Assembly: GCA_000173115.1 (NCBI GenBank)
Contig: ABVW01000008.1
Location: 1-49,331, forward strand
DNA length: 49,331 nucleotides
Direction of reading: 5' to 3'
Source of the DNA: Flavobacteria bacterium MS024-3C
GTDB taxonomy: Bacteria > Bacteroidota > Bacteroidia > Flavobacteriales > Flavobacteriaceae
Positions 1-9,006 of the stretch are shown here, one piece after another; the first letter of the stretch is position 1, and every line of letters starts with the position of its first letter. A model generated the notes under the pieces. The model was given only the letters and a program-made list of their open reading frames with translations, searched no databases and was not told the DNA's origin. The translations under genes were made by a program, and so were the position numbers.

Positions 1-1097
1 TAGCTACTATAGATTTTGCAAAAAAATTTAAAGGACACGGTTGGGTTGGAATTAAATTTCAACTAGATCCAAATCAAAAGGAATTGGATGAAATTATACT
101 CCACGTTAGATTTAAGCAGAATGAAGCAAGACTGCAACAAGAGACCTTAGGTGTTTTAGGTGTAAATCTAATTTATGGTGCTTTTTATAAATATGAAAAA
201 CCTAAGAAGTTACTAAAATACCTCTACGACCATATTGAGAAAGACATTCTAGAAATTGATATGATTAATTTCTCTGGGCCTAATTTCAAGCATGTAGACA
301 ATAGGTTAATGAGTTTAGAGCTCATTAAGAATAATATGACAGATGCGGTTATGTTTGGCCCTGACGGGAATAACCTTCTCCCTGCAGCTGTTTTATACAA
401 GAAAAGTATACTTGCCCTTAGAGGTAGTTTTAGGCCCGTAACAAAGGTCAATATGGATATGTTTGAAAAGTCTTACGATATATTTAGAAAAGAAGCTACT
501 GTAGATCCTGACAACACCATAGTCATTTTTGAAATTACCTTGTCAAACCTCAAGGCTTCAGGAGAAATAGATGAACAAGATTTTATGGACCGAGCAGAAT
601 TATTATGCTCATTAGGCCATACCGTACTCATTTCTAAATTCCAAGAATACTATAAGCTAGTAGAGTATTTTAATAATTATACAAAAGCTAAAATTGGTTT
701 AACCATGGGGGTAAATAACCTTGTGGATATATTTGACGAAAAATATTACAGACACCTTAGTGGGGGTATTCTAGAGGCTTTCGGAAAACTATTCTTCAAG
801 GACCTTAAAGTGTATTTATATCCTATGAAAGACCAGGAAACTGGTCAAATTTTAACTTCGAATAGCGTTAAGGTGCATCCTAGAATGAAAGAGCTTTACA
901 AGTTCTTCAAATACAATGGTAAAGTAATGGATATTATAGATTACGATCCTGAAGTATTGGATGTTTTCTCTAGAAAAGTGTTGGAGATGATTTCTAACAA
1001 CACCTCTGGTTGGGAAGATGAATTGCCTAAGGGTATTGCTGAGCTTATTAAACAAAAAGAACTATTTCAAAACAAGGCCATTACTTTAAAAGCATAA
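1..1097 (+). CDS. Conserved protein of unrecognised family, 5' end outside window
   Basis: The reading frame is open from base 3 at the window edge to the TAA at 1095-1097, giving 364 visible residues, so the true start lies upstream. I do not recognise the family with confidence. It has no signal peptide or membrane segment in the visible part and looks like a soluble cytoplasmic protein. It contains a distinctive stretch around MFGPDGNNLLPAAVLYK followed by an RGSFRPVTKVN-like segment, which looks conserved rather than random. The last codons overlap the left arm of a strong terminator hairpin (1069-1109). It runs convergent to bcp. No function is assigned. Confidence 0.8.
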   Translation, partial: ATIDFAKKFKGHGWVGIKFQLDPNQKELDEIILHVRFKQNEARLQQETLGVLGVNLIYGAFYKYEKPKKLLKYLYDHIEKDILEIDMINFSGPNFKHVDNRLMSLELIKNNMTDAVMFGPDGNNLLPAAVLYKKSILALRGSFRPVTKVNMDMFEKSYDIFRKEATVDPDNTIVIFEITLSNLKASGEIDEQDFMDRAELLCSLGHTVLISKFQEYYKLVEYFNNYTKAKIGLTMGVNNLVDIFDEKYYRHLSGGILEAFGKLFFKDLKVYLYPMKDQETGQILTSNSVKVHPRMKELYKFFKYNGKVMDIIDYDPEVLDVFSRKVLEMISNNTSGWEDELPKGIAELIKQKELFQNKAITLKA

Positions 1098-1109
1098 TGG
1101 CCTTGTTTT
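1069..1109 (+). terminator. Rho-independent terminator overlapping the stop codon of the first gene
   Basis: A perfect 15-bp stem is visible: AAAACAAGGCCATTA at 1069-1083 pairs with TAATGGCCTTGTTTT at 1095-1109, around an 11-nt loop. The right arm ends in a T run. The hairpin starts inside the coding region, so the gene's last codons form part of its own terminator. Confidence 0.75.
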
Positions 1110-1255
1110 AAAACTATAACGCCACAGTAATATACGTATGGCAGTCCTTTTTTAGACTACAATTCCAAAATGTTATAGGCATAATGGTTTTGTTTTGAAA
1201 CTACAACGCCACAGTAATATACGCATAGTAGCCTTTTTTTTAAAACTACAATGCC
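1092..1255. repeat. Imperfect tandem duplication in the junction between two convergent genes
   Basis: Two copies of about 75 bp, offset by 87 bp (1092-1166 and 1179-1255), share long blocks such as ACGCCACAGTAATATACG and GCATAATGG. A shorter motif close to AAACTACAAYGCC recurs four times, at 1111, 1154, 1198 and 1243, so there is also a period of about 44 bp. The left copy includes the stop of the upstream gene. The right copy includes the stop of bcp. The second copy has lost the left arm of the terminator hairpin. Confidence 0.7.
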
Positions 1256-1698
1256 AATATTTGTGCAGCGTGCTCTTTTGTTTTTACTTTATCAATCACA
1301 TGAGTTACTGCTCCGTTTTCCACCACAAAAGTCATTCTGTGAATCCCATCATATTCTCTACCCATAAACTTTTTTGGCCCCCATACCCCAAAAGCTTCAA
1401 TCACAGATTTATCTGTGTCTGCTAACAAAGGAAATGGAAAACTGTATTTATCTCTAAACTTGCTCTGCTTACTAGCATCGTCTGCACTAACCCCTACAAT
1501 ACTGTATCCTTTTTCATTGAGTACTTCATAATGATCTCGTAAATCACAAGCCTCAGCAGTACAACCTGGTGTACTTGCCTTAGGATAGAAAAAAACCACT
1601 AATTTAGTGTCTTGATAATTTGATAAGTTAAATGGGCTTCCGTCTTGGGTAACCGCAGTAAATGAGGGCACTTTATCTCCTACTTGTAAGGTTTTCAT
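1246..1698 (-). CDS. bcp: Thioredoxin-dependent thiol peroxidase (Bcp/PrxQ peroxiredoxin)
   Basis: This cytoplasmic peroxiredoxin reduces hydrogen peroxide and organic hydroperoxides using thioredoxin. The 150-residue length is normal for the family. The peroxidatic cysteine is Cys46 in STPGCTAEACDL, and Cys51 is in the position of the resolving cysteine of atypical 2-Cys Bcp enzymes. The ATG at 1698 gives a full N-terminus. The upstream gap holds CAAAAGTA at 1736-1743, a TAnnTTTG -7 element on the minus strand, predicting a leader of about 30 nt. It is divergent from nth, a neighbour that fits an oxidative-damage theme. Confidence 0.95.
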   Translation of the reverse strand: MKTLQVGDKVPSFTAVTQDGSPFNLSNYQDTKLVVFFYPKASTPGCTAEACDLRDHYEVLNEKGYSIVGVSADDASKQSKFRDKYSFPFPLLADTDKSVIEAFGVWGPKKFMGREYDGIHRMTFVVENGAVTHVIDKVKTKEHAAQILAL

Positions 1699-1735
1699 AT
1701 TGGCAATTTTTAGCTTTTTACAGTTGTTTTAAAAA

Positions 1736-1743
1736 CAAAAGTA
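1736..1743 (-). promoter_or_regulatory. Candidate -7 element (TACTTTTG) for bcp
   Basis: Reading the minus strand gives TACTTTTG, matching the Bacteroidota -7 consensus TAnnTTTG about 38 bp before the bcp ATG. No convincing -33 TTG lies at the usual spacing, so this is a motif match only. Confidence 0.3.
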
Positions 1744-1773
1744 AATATTATATTAGTTTAAAATTACGCATTA

Positions 1774-2430
1774 ATGACCAAAGTAGAAAAAGTAAATTTC
1801 ACCATTAAAACCCTGGGAGATTTATATCCTGAAATTCCTATCCCTTTAGATCATAAAGACCCATACACCCTTTTAGTAGCCGTACTTTTGTCTGCGCAAA
1901 GTACTGATGTTAGGGTAAATAAAATTACACCACTACTCTTTAAAAAGGCAGACAATCCTTTTGACATGGTAAAGTTAACCATCAAAGAGATTCAGGACAT
2001 TATAAGACCTGTTGGCCTCTCCCCTATGAAAGCTAAGGGAATACATGGTCTTTCCGAAATTCTAGTTAAAACACACAATGGGGTGGTACCTCAAGATTTA
2101 GAAACTTTGGAGACTTTTCCTGCTGTAGGACACAAAACCGCCAGTGTAGTAGTAGCTCAAGCCTTTGGTATCCCCGCATTTCCTGTAGACACTCATATCC
2201 ATAGATTAATGTATAGGTGGGGATTTACTAATGGAAAAAACGTAGTCCAAACGGAGAAGGACGCCAAAAGATTATTTCCAAAAGCACTGTGGAACGACCT
2301 TCATTTACAAATCATATGGTATGGAAGAGAGTATTCTCCTGCAAGAGGCTGGGACCTTGACAAGGATATTATAACAAAAACAATAGGTCGCAAAACAGTG
2401 ATTGATCAATACTTAAAGAAAAAACGATAA
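1774..2430 (+). CDS. nth: Endonuclease III-like DNA glycosylase/AP lyase lacking the Fe-S cluster
   Basis: This is a base-excision repair enzyme that removes oxidised pyrimidines and cleaves abasic sites. The helix-hairpin-helix region runs from about residue 108 to 130. The catalytic Lys121 is in VGHKTAS and the catalytic Asp139 is in PVDTHIHR. The family's C-terminal four-cysteine 4Fe-4S loop is absent: the C-terminus reads GREYSPARGWDLDKD, and the whole 218-residue protein contains no cysteine. It starts at an ATG 75 bp from bcp, in the opposite orientation. The fold and active site make the family call firm; the loss of the cluster is seen directly. Confidence 0.93.
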   Translation: MTKVEKVNFTIKTLGDLYPEIPIPLDHKDPYTLLVAVLLSAQSTDVRVNKITPLLFKKADNPFDMVKLTIKEIQDIIRPVGLSPMKAKGIHGLSEILVKTHNGVVPQDLETLETFPAVGHKTASVVVAQAFGIPAFPVDTHIHRLMYRWGFTNGKNVVQTEKDAKRLFPKALWNDLHLQIIWYGREYSPARGWDLDKDIITKTIGRKTVIDQYLKKKR

Positions 2431-2484
2431 GGGATTTTAATAATTCAATGGAATAGTTGGTCTCATAAATGGGAGGCAAACAAG

Positions 2485-3108
2485 CTAAGAGGCCAATAAA
2501 TCTATGTGATTTTCTGAGGCCATTTTTCTTAAATTTATAAGCGCATACCTCATTCTACCAAGTGCTGTATTAATACTAACACCAGTTTGCTCGGATATTT
2601 CCTTAAAACTAAGCTCTTTAAAAATTCTAAGAGAAACCACCTCCAATTGATCTGCTGGCAAACAATTTATAATGTGGTGCAAGTTAGATTCTATATGCTC
2701 TTGTATCATAGTTTCTTCCTTAGTTTTTGACGAATCGGTTAAGAAAGAAAAAAAGGAATAATCAGACTTTTCATACTGCATGGGCATCTTTTTCAGGCGC
2801 CTAAAGTGGTCAATCACTAAGTTGTGGGCAATTCTCATCACCCAAGAAACAAATTTACCCTCATCTCTATAACCACCCTTGTCTAGGGTTTTAATCACTT
2901 TTAAAAACGTGTCTTGAACAATGTCTGAAGCAACATCTGCATCTTGAACCTTAGCATAAATAAATCGATAAGTCTTTGGTCTGTGTCTTTCTACTAAAAT
3001 AGACAAAGCCTGTCGCTTGCCGTTCAAATAGCTTAAAACTAATTGGCTGTCAGATGGTACAGATGCATTAAAATTATTGGAATGGGAGTTGTTTAAAACG
3101 CTTTGCAT
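2485..3108 (-). CDS. ECF-type RNA polymerase sigma factor (sigma-70 family)
   Basis: This directs RNA polymerase to a specific promoter set, but the regulon cannot be read from here. Region 2 spans about residues 36-100, with the core-binding DIVQDTFLKV segment and the -10 recognition segment FVSWVMRIAHNLVIDHFRR. Region 4 is the C-terminal helix-turn-helix with ELSFKEISEQTGVS. Length is 207 residues. No anti-sigma gene is adjacent. It is divergent from uvrA across about 190 bp and convergent with nth. This may simply be conserved flavobacterial synteny. Confidence 0.92.
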   Translation of the reverse strand: MQSVLNNSHSNNFNASVPSDSQLVLSYLNGKRQALSILVERHRPKTYRFIYAKVQDADVASDIVQDTFLKVIKTLDKGGYRDEGKFVSWVMRIAHNLVIDHFRRLKKMPMQYEKSDYSFFSFLTDSSKTKEETMIQEHIESNLHHIINCLPADQLEVVSLRIFKELSFKEISEQTGVSINTALGRMRYALINLRKMASENHIDLLAS

Positions 3109-3299
3109 AAGAATACTTTTTGTACATAAAAAAATAACTAACCTATGTAATATAGGGGCTAAAAAAATTTATGATGGTTAAAAGTATCCGTGTTTTATAG
3201 GCAAAGAGTTAAATATTACACCCAAATATATTAAAAAAATATAGTAAAACACCTATCTTTAAAGCTTAATTGCTTTTGAATCATTCCCCTGTATTTCTT

Positions 3300-6101
3300 A
3301 TGACCCTGCACGCCAAACTACCTTATAAAAGCCTTGAAGATATAGATCCCAAAAAGAATATCATCATCAAAGGGGCCAAATTGCACAACCTAAAAAACAT
3401 AGATGTTGTTTTACCAAGAAACAAATTTATTGTGATCACTGGCCTTTCAGGCTCAGGGAAATCTTCTCTTGCCTTTGACACCTTATACGCTGAGGGACAA
3501 AGAAGGTATGTAGAAAGTTTGTCTGCTTATGCAAGGCAATTTTTGGGTAAACTAGATAAACCTCAGGTAGACTACATTAAAGGAATTGCTCCAGCAATTG
3601 CCATAGAACAAAAAGTAAATACCAGTAACCCTAGATCTACGGTAGGAACTTCTACAGAAATTTATGACTATCTAAAGCTTTTATACGCTAGAATTGGAAA
3701 AACCTATTCTCCCATCAGTGGTATGGAAGTAAAAAAACATTTAGTGTCAGATGTTGTCAATCATATAAATACCTTTCCCCTGAAGCATAAATTATTGCTT
3801 TTGGCACCAATTGAAGTACCCAAAGACAAAGACGCTGTGAAAATGGTGCAATTGTTTTCAAAACAGGGCTTTGCAAGGATAGAGGTCAATGGGGAAGTGA
3901 TCCGAATTTCAGCAGAAATTACTAGCCTTCCAAATAAGTTTAACTTAGTGGTAGACAGAATAGTTACCGCAGATGATGAAGATTACTTCAATAGACTCTC
4001 CTCTGCAATTGAAGCCGCATTCTTCGAAGGTAAAGGGTACTGTATTGTTAGAGATTTAAGTACAAAAGACACCGTAGATTTTAGCAATCTTTTTGCCTTA
4101 GACGGTCAAGAGTTCACCATACCCTCTCTACACCTATTTAGTTTTAACAATCCCTACGGAGCATGTGACGCCTGTGAAGGATACGGAGATATTATGGGTA
4201 TAGATCCAGACCTGGTTATTCCAAATACAGGTTTATCTATCTATGAAAATGCTATTGCACCATGGAGGGGAGAAAGTATGAGTAAACACAAAGACAAACT
4301 CATTGAAAAAGCAGCAGCGTCTAATATACCCATTCACAAACCTTGGTTTGAGTTATCTGAAGCTCAAAAAGAATTAGTTTGGAATGGAAATAAAGCCTTT
4401 AAAGGAATTCATTCTTTTTTCCAGACACTAGAAGAAAAAAGCTATAAAATTCAAAATAGGGTCATGCTTTCTAGGTATAGAGGAAAAACCATCTGTAATA
4501 AATGCCAAGGTGCCAGGCTAAAAAAAGAATCTTTCTATGTGCATGTTGGTGGAAAAGATATTGGCGAATTGGTGGCAATGCCAATAGATAAACTACAATT
4601 GTTTTTTTATCAATTAAAGCTAGGTGAAACCGATGCAACCATTTCTAAAAGAATCTTAGCAGAGATAAACAGCCGCTTGTCTTTCTTAAGCCAGGTAGGA
4701 TTAAACTACCTCACCTTAAACAGAAAATCCAATACGCTTTCGGGAGGAGAAAGTCAGCGCATTAACCTAGCGACCTCTTTAGGAAGCAGTTTGGTTGGGT
4801 CTATGTATATTCTAGATGAACCAAGTATAGGCTTGCATCCCAAAGACACAGCAAACCTAATTATAGTACTCAAGCGACTAAGAGACCTTGGAAACACTGT
4901 TATAGTAGTGGAGCACGATGAAGACATTATGAAAGCTGCAGACCTTGTATTTGACATTGGTCCCGAAGCTGGAACACTTGGAGGAGAATTGGTGGCGCAG
5001 GGTACCCTTGAAGAAATATTAAAAACAAACACCCTAACTGCCCAATATTTAGATGGTCGCATGGAAATTCCACTACCAAAAAAAAGAAGGGCTTCTGACC
5101 AGTACGTCAAAATTAAGGGAGGAAGAGAACACAACCTTCAAAACATAGATGTCACTATTCCGCTAGGCATACTTACCGTTATTACGGGGGTTTCAGGATC
5201 AGGTAAATCTACTTTAGTTAAAAAATTGCTTTATCCAATTGTTCAGAAAGAACTTGGGGGATTTGGAATGAAAATTGGTCAGCACAGCAGCTATGAAATT
5301 CAACACAAAAACCTAAAAAATGTTGAATATATTGACCAGAATCCTATTGGAAGGTCTTCAAGGTCTAATCCTGTAACCTACCTCAAAGCTTACGACGACA
5401 TTAGGGCTATTTTTTCTAAAACACCCATGAGTAAACTCAGGGGTTTCTTACCCAAACACTTTTCTTTTAATGTAGAAGGAGGTCGTTGTGAAAAATGTAA
5501 GGGTGAAGGAGAAATTACTGTTGAAATGCAGTTTATGGCAGATGTGCACCTTGGGTGCGATGCCTGTGAGGGTAAAAGATTTAAAAAAGAAGTTCTGGAA
5601 GTGAAGTTTAACGACAAATCTATATTTGATGTACTAGAAATGACCGTGTCTGACGCTCTGGCATTTTTTATGCTTCACGGGGAAAACAAACTCTGTCAAA
5701 AGATCCAGGCACTTGAAGATGTTGGACTGGGCTATGTGGCTTTGGGCCAATCTTCTTCTACCCTTTCTGGTGGGGAAGCACAGCGTATAAAACTAGCATC
5801 ATTTCTAGTGAAAGGTAACACCAAAGACAAGACTTTATTTATATTTGATGAACCCACAACCGGGCTTCACTTTCACGACATTAATCGCTTGTTAGGGGCC
5901 TTTAATGCCCTTTTAGACAAAGGGCATTCCATGGTGGTTATTGAACACAATATTGATTTAATCAAATGTGCAGATCATATTATTGATCTAGGTCCTGGTG
6001 GAGGAATCCATGGGGGGCAAGTCATTGCCCAAGGCCCCCCAGAAGTTTTAGTAAAAGATAAAAAGTCTGTAACTGCTGATTATTTGAAAGATAAATTATA
6101 G
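3300..6101 (+). CDS. uvrA: Excinuclease ABC subunit A (UvrA)
   Basis: This is the DNA-damage recognition ATPase of nucleotide excision repair, acting with UvrB. It has two ABC modules: Walker A GLSGSGKSS near residue 49 and GVSGSGKST in the second half, with signatures LSGGESQRI and LSGGEAQRI. Zinc-binding cysteine pairs are visible (CDACEGYGD, CNKCQGARL, and CEKCKGEGE with CDACEGKRF). The length of 933 residues is normal. An in-frame TTG at 3270 would add ten residues. I prefer the ATG at 3300, which begins MTLHAKLPYK. It is divergent from the sigma-factor gene. Confidence 0.97.
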   Translation: MTLHAKLPYKSLEDIDPKKNIIIKGAKLHNLKNIDVVLPRNKFIVITGLSGSGKSSLAFDTLYAEGQRRYVESLSAYARQFLGKLDKPQVDYIKGIAPAIAIEQKVNTSNPRSTVGTSTEIYDYLKLLYARIGKTYSPISGMEVKKHLVSDVVNHINTFPLKHKLLLLAPIEVPKDKDAVKMVQLFSKQGFARIEVNGEVIRISAEITSLPNKFNLVVDRIVTADDEDYFNRLSSAIEAAFFEGKGYCIVRDLSTKDTVDFSNLFALDGQEFTIPSLHLFSFNNPYGACDACEGYGDIMGIDPDLVIPNTGLSIYENAIAPWRGESMSKHKDKLIEKAAASNIPIHKPWFELSEAQKELVWNGNKAFKGIHSFFQTLEEKSYKIQNRVMLSRYRGKTICNKCQGARLKKESFYVHVGGKDIGELVAMPIDKLQLFFYQLKLGETDATISKRILAEINSRLSFLSQVGLNYLTLNRKSNTLSGGESQRINLATSLGSSLVGSMYILDEPSIGLHPKDTANLIIVLKRLRDLGNTVIVVEHDEDIMKAADLVFDIGPEAGTLGGELVAQGTLEEILKTNTLTAQYLDGRMEIPLPKKRRASDQYVKIKGGREHNLQNIDVTIPLGILTVITGVSGSGKSTLVKKLLYPIVQKELGGFGMKIGQHSSYEIQHKNLKNVEYIDQNPIGRSSRSNPVTYLKAYDDIRAIFSKTPMSKLRGFLPKHFSFNVEGGRCEKCKGEGEITVEMQFMADVHLGCDACEGKRFKKEVLEVKFNDKSIFDVLEMTVSDALAFFMLHGENKLCQKIQALEDVGLGYVALGQSSSTLSGGEAQRIKLASFLVKGNTKDKTLFIFDEPTTGLHFHDINRLLGAFNALLDKGHSMVVIEHNIDLIKCADHIIDLGPGGGIHGGQVIAQGPPEVLVKDKKSVTADYLKDKL

Positions 6102-6183
6102 TGTTGCGATTTTAATAAGAGGACTGTTGGAATCCGTTATTTCTGTACTTCCTATCTAAATGAAAAATTATAGTAATAGTTTA

Positions 6184-7644
6184 TTAAAACAACATCCTTT
6201 TACCCCTATTCACAAGACCATTAAAAGTTTCTGACATTTTTGAGAGATACAGTAGTCCTATATATAGAACAGCTGTAAAAAGGGTGTTTACTGCAAGAGA
6301 CAGGTACCTATTTTCTATATCAGGAACCCATTGGGCCAAAGCAAAAGAAGTTATAATAATTATAAGTAAGTAAGCGGTTCCTCTGCTAAAAGGCTGCATA
6401 TTATACTTCACATTAACATAAATCACTTTGGCGGTGTCGTAGAGGCTAATGGCTAGAAAAGAAGCTATTGCAGCTCCTTTTATGCCAAATTTAGGAATGA
6501 AAAAATAATTTAATACTACCGTCATTACAGCTAAAAAGACGCCAAATCGCAGAATACTTTTATAATAGGGAGAGTTAAATAAAATGGCATTGTTATTTCC
6601 CAGCAATGCGTCATAAAATTTACTAGAACCAATTAACAACACCAAGACCGTGGTGCCTCCATAGGCTTGCGGAATAAACTTGTATATGGTCTCTAAATTT
6701 ACGGCCAAAAGCAATAAAACACCTCCGGCTGCCATCCCTAAATTCAATGAACTTTGTTTGTAGAGTGATTGTAGGCCTTTATAATCACTCTCATGAAGTA
6801 ATCTAGCTGTAAGTGGTGCAGTAATTTGATACATAGAACGAGCTGGAACACCAACTATGGTAGCCATAAAAACAGCAACTGTATAAAAAGCCACTTGATC
6901 AATATTGACAAAAGTATAAATCATAAGCTTGTCTATTTCTAAAATGACTACCGCAGCAGTACCCCCTAAGAACATAAACAAACTGTAATTTAAATAAGAT
7001 TTTAACTTCTCTGGACGTCTAAAAGAAAAAGAGATATCACAATAACGCCAAAGATAAACATACATCACTAACGCCCTTAAAAAATGTACCCCCACCAGTA
7101 ACACAAAGAATTGTTCTAGTGTTAGCACATCAAAATAAAGTCCCAAAAGACCTATTGCAATACAAAGTCTGTGAAATATCTCTTTAAGGATGTTACCAAA
7201 AGCAGTCTTTAAAACTACCCTAGCTTGAGCATAAGCAATTTCAAAATAAGTCATACCAATTCCAATACCAAGAATATGCCATGCATAAGGTGCCACATAA
7301 GCATATTTTTGAAGTAAAAATGGAAATACCCCTAACTTAAAAATAAGTACAAAAGCAAAGGAGAAAAAGATAAATATTAAAGGGAAATACAACGAAAAAG
7401 CGTTGAGTCTAGCAGACTCTTCAGCGGACGCATTTTTATTATAAAATTTAATAATGGTATTAGGGAGTCCAAAAAGAAATAAAGGTAATAACAAAGTAGC
7501 CACTGAGAGCTGAATGGATAAAAGCCCATAAGATGACACGGGTAAAATACGGGTGTATAATACCAAGGTGTTTATGGCCCCTAGTCCAAAGCCCAAATAA
7601 GTGCTAATGGTATTTTGTATCGATTGCCTCACCACTACCCCCAT
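6184..7644 (-). CDS. Polysaccharide biosynthesis flippase (Wzx/MATE-like, multispan membrane protein)
   Basis: A 486-residue integral membrane protein with about 12-14 hydrophobic segments across its whole length and an N-terminus typical of oligosaccharide flippases (VRQSIQNTISTYLGFGLGAI). Such proteins move lipid-linked sugars across the inner membrane. It is the last gene of a four-gene minus-strand unit and begins 1 bp after the glycosyltransferase stop, indicating co-transcription. The substrate is unknown. No terminator is evident between it and uvrA. Confidence 0.88.
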   Translation of the reverse strand: MGVVVRQSIQNTISTYLGFGLGAINTLVLYTRILPVSSYGLLSIQLSVATLLLPLFLFGLPNTIIKFYNKNASAEESARLNAFSLYFPLIFIFFSFAFVLIFKLGVFPFLLQKYAYVAPYAWHILGIGIGMTYFEIAYAQARVVLKTAFGNILKEIFHRLCIAIGLLGLYFDVLTLEQFFVLLVGVHFLRALVMYVYLWRYCDISFSFRRPEKLKSYLNYSLFMFLGGTAAVVILEIDKLMIYTFVNIDQVAFYTVAVFMATIVGVPARSMYQITAPLTARLLHESDYKGLQSLYKQSSLNLGMAAGGVLLLLAVNLETIYKFIPQAYGGTTVLVLLIGSSKFYDALLGNNNAILFNSPYYKSILRFGVFLAVMTVVLNYFFIPKFGIKGAAIASFLAISLYDTAKVIYVNVKYNMQPFSRGTAYLLIIIITSFALAQWVPDIENRYLSLAVNTLFTAVLYIGLLYLSKMSETFNGLVNRGKRMLF

Positions 7645-7645
7645 A

Positions 7646-8980
7646 TTAAGACCTCCTCAAATTTTTTATTATTTTGGACAATGCCCTAGTTAAATTTTTA
7701 CGCTCAAATTTACTTATGGCTGGGTCTGATGCAGCTAAAATTTCTATTCCATGATTAAATCTATTCTGTATGTACGATTTAATCAAAGCCTTATCTTGAT
7801 AAGTCCCAAGGGCATTTGAATTATTTTCAGGAAGTATCTGTGCTACATCCCAATCTTTTGGACCAATGGCTAATATAGGCCGCAAAGATTGGAGGTATTC
7901 AAAGACTTTTCCTGGTATAATTCCTTTGTGTGCCTCAGAGTCTATTTCAATAAGCAGCAACAAATGGGCTTTAAATTGGCATTTTCTTGCTTCATCATGA
8001 GGAATATATCCGTGAAAATTACAATATGGTGTTAAGCCATGATTGGCCATAGAGGCTTTAACTTCCTTACTCACTATTCCAACAAAATCTAAACTGAGTT
8101 GAGCCGCAAATTCCTTATTTTCCACAACCAATTCCCCTATGGCCTCCCATAATATTTTGGGGTTTCTCTTAGAGAGTAAAGACCCAATATGCACCAGGCT
8201 AAATTTATTTTCCTCAGGCTGTATCTTTTCTGAATATACAAAAGGTTCAAACCCATTGGTAATGACTTCAATTGGTGTAGCAGTTTTTTTAGAAAAAAGG
8301 GCTTTAGTGGTAAAGCTGGTCGTTAAAATCGTATGTGCATTTTGCAAAACGGCACTTTCCAGCCTTAAATGTTTCTTCTGTGCCCATGGTGTCATATACA
8401 GATCATTGTGATAACCAATGGTGGTCCAAGGGTCTCTAAAGTCTGCAATCCATTTAAGATTTGTGGTGCTTTTAACCAATTCGTTGGCTATAAGATGCAT
8501 GCTATGTGGAGGACCAGTAGATATTACAGTGTCTATATTGTGCTTCTTTATATAGGAAGATAAATAAGCTACAGAAGGAGCCACCCAAGAAACTCTTGCG
8601 TCTGGAATAAAGAAATTACCCCTTACAAATCGCATAAAACGTTCTAATAAACCTGGTTTGCTTTCTTGAATCAAACCTTGACTCAATTGAAGGGTCTTTT
8701 TTTTAAACAACCAAGAAACCCATTTATAGGGTTCGGAAATGGGTCTTTTAATCAGGCTTACTTCCTTAGGTAGGGCTTCTTTTGGGCTGAGATCTACCAT
8801 TGGGTATTGTGGATTTTCAGGAACATAAACCACTGGTGCTATGCCAAATGACGGCAGGTGCTTTACAAAATGAAACCAACGCTGTACGCCAGGGCCACCA
8901 GCTGGAGGCCAGTAATAAGCTATCACCAATACCTTTTGATTGGCATTGACACTAGCCTTATTATCTTTAGTTTCTTCCAT
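7646..8980 (-). CDS. Glycosyltransferase, GT4-like
   Basis: The N-terminal motif VIAYYWPPAGGPGVQRW is the glycine-rich acceptor-side loop seen in GT-B group 1 glycosyltransferases. The second half has the donor-domain pattern (SLVHIGSLLSKRNP, then PGKVFEYLQSLRPILAIG). Length is 444 residues and there is no membrane segment. It probably builds a surface glycan or exopolysaccharide exported by the adjacent flippase. It lies 26 bp downstream of the YfhO-family gene. Donor and acceptor sugars cannot be inferred. Confidence 0.87.
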   Translation of the reverse strand: MEETKDNKASVNANQKVLVIAYYWPPAGGPGVQRWFHFVKHLPSFGIAPVVYVPENPQYPMVDLSPKEALPKEVSLIKRPISEPYKWVSWLFKKKTLQLSQGLIQESKPGLLERFMRFVRGNFFIPDARVSWVAPSVAYLSSYIKKHNIDTVISTGPPHSMHLIANELVKSTTNLKWIADFRDPWTTIGYHNDLYMTPWAQKKHLRLESAVLQNAHTILTTSFTTKALFSKKTATPIEVITNGFEPFVYSEKIQPEENKFSLVHIGSLLSKRNPKILWEAIGELVVENKEFAAQLSLDFVGIVSKEVKASMANHGLTPYCNFHGYIPHDEARKCQFKAHLLLLIEIDSEAHKGIIPGKVFEYLQSLRPILAIGPKDWDVAQILPENNSNALGTYQDKALIKSYIQNRFNHGIEILAASDPAISKFERKNLTRALSKIIKNLRRS

Positions 8981-9006
8981 TTAATACTTCATTGAACAAT
9001 AATTAG

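Noticed and set aside
3109-3299. A regulatory structure between the sigma-factor gene and uvrA
   Set aside because: Only an imperfect TATCTTTA is seen near 3253; there is no complete promoter, hairpin or repeat that I can support.
4754-5134. A 126-codon minus-strand frame inside uvrA
   Set aside because: It is antisense to the conserved ABC region of uvrA, with no independent support.
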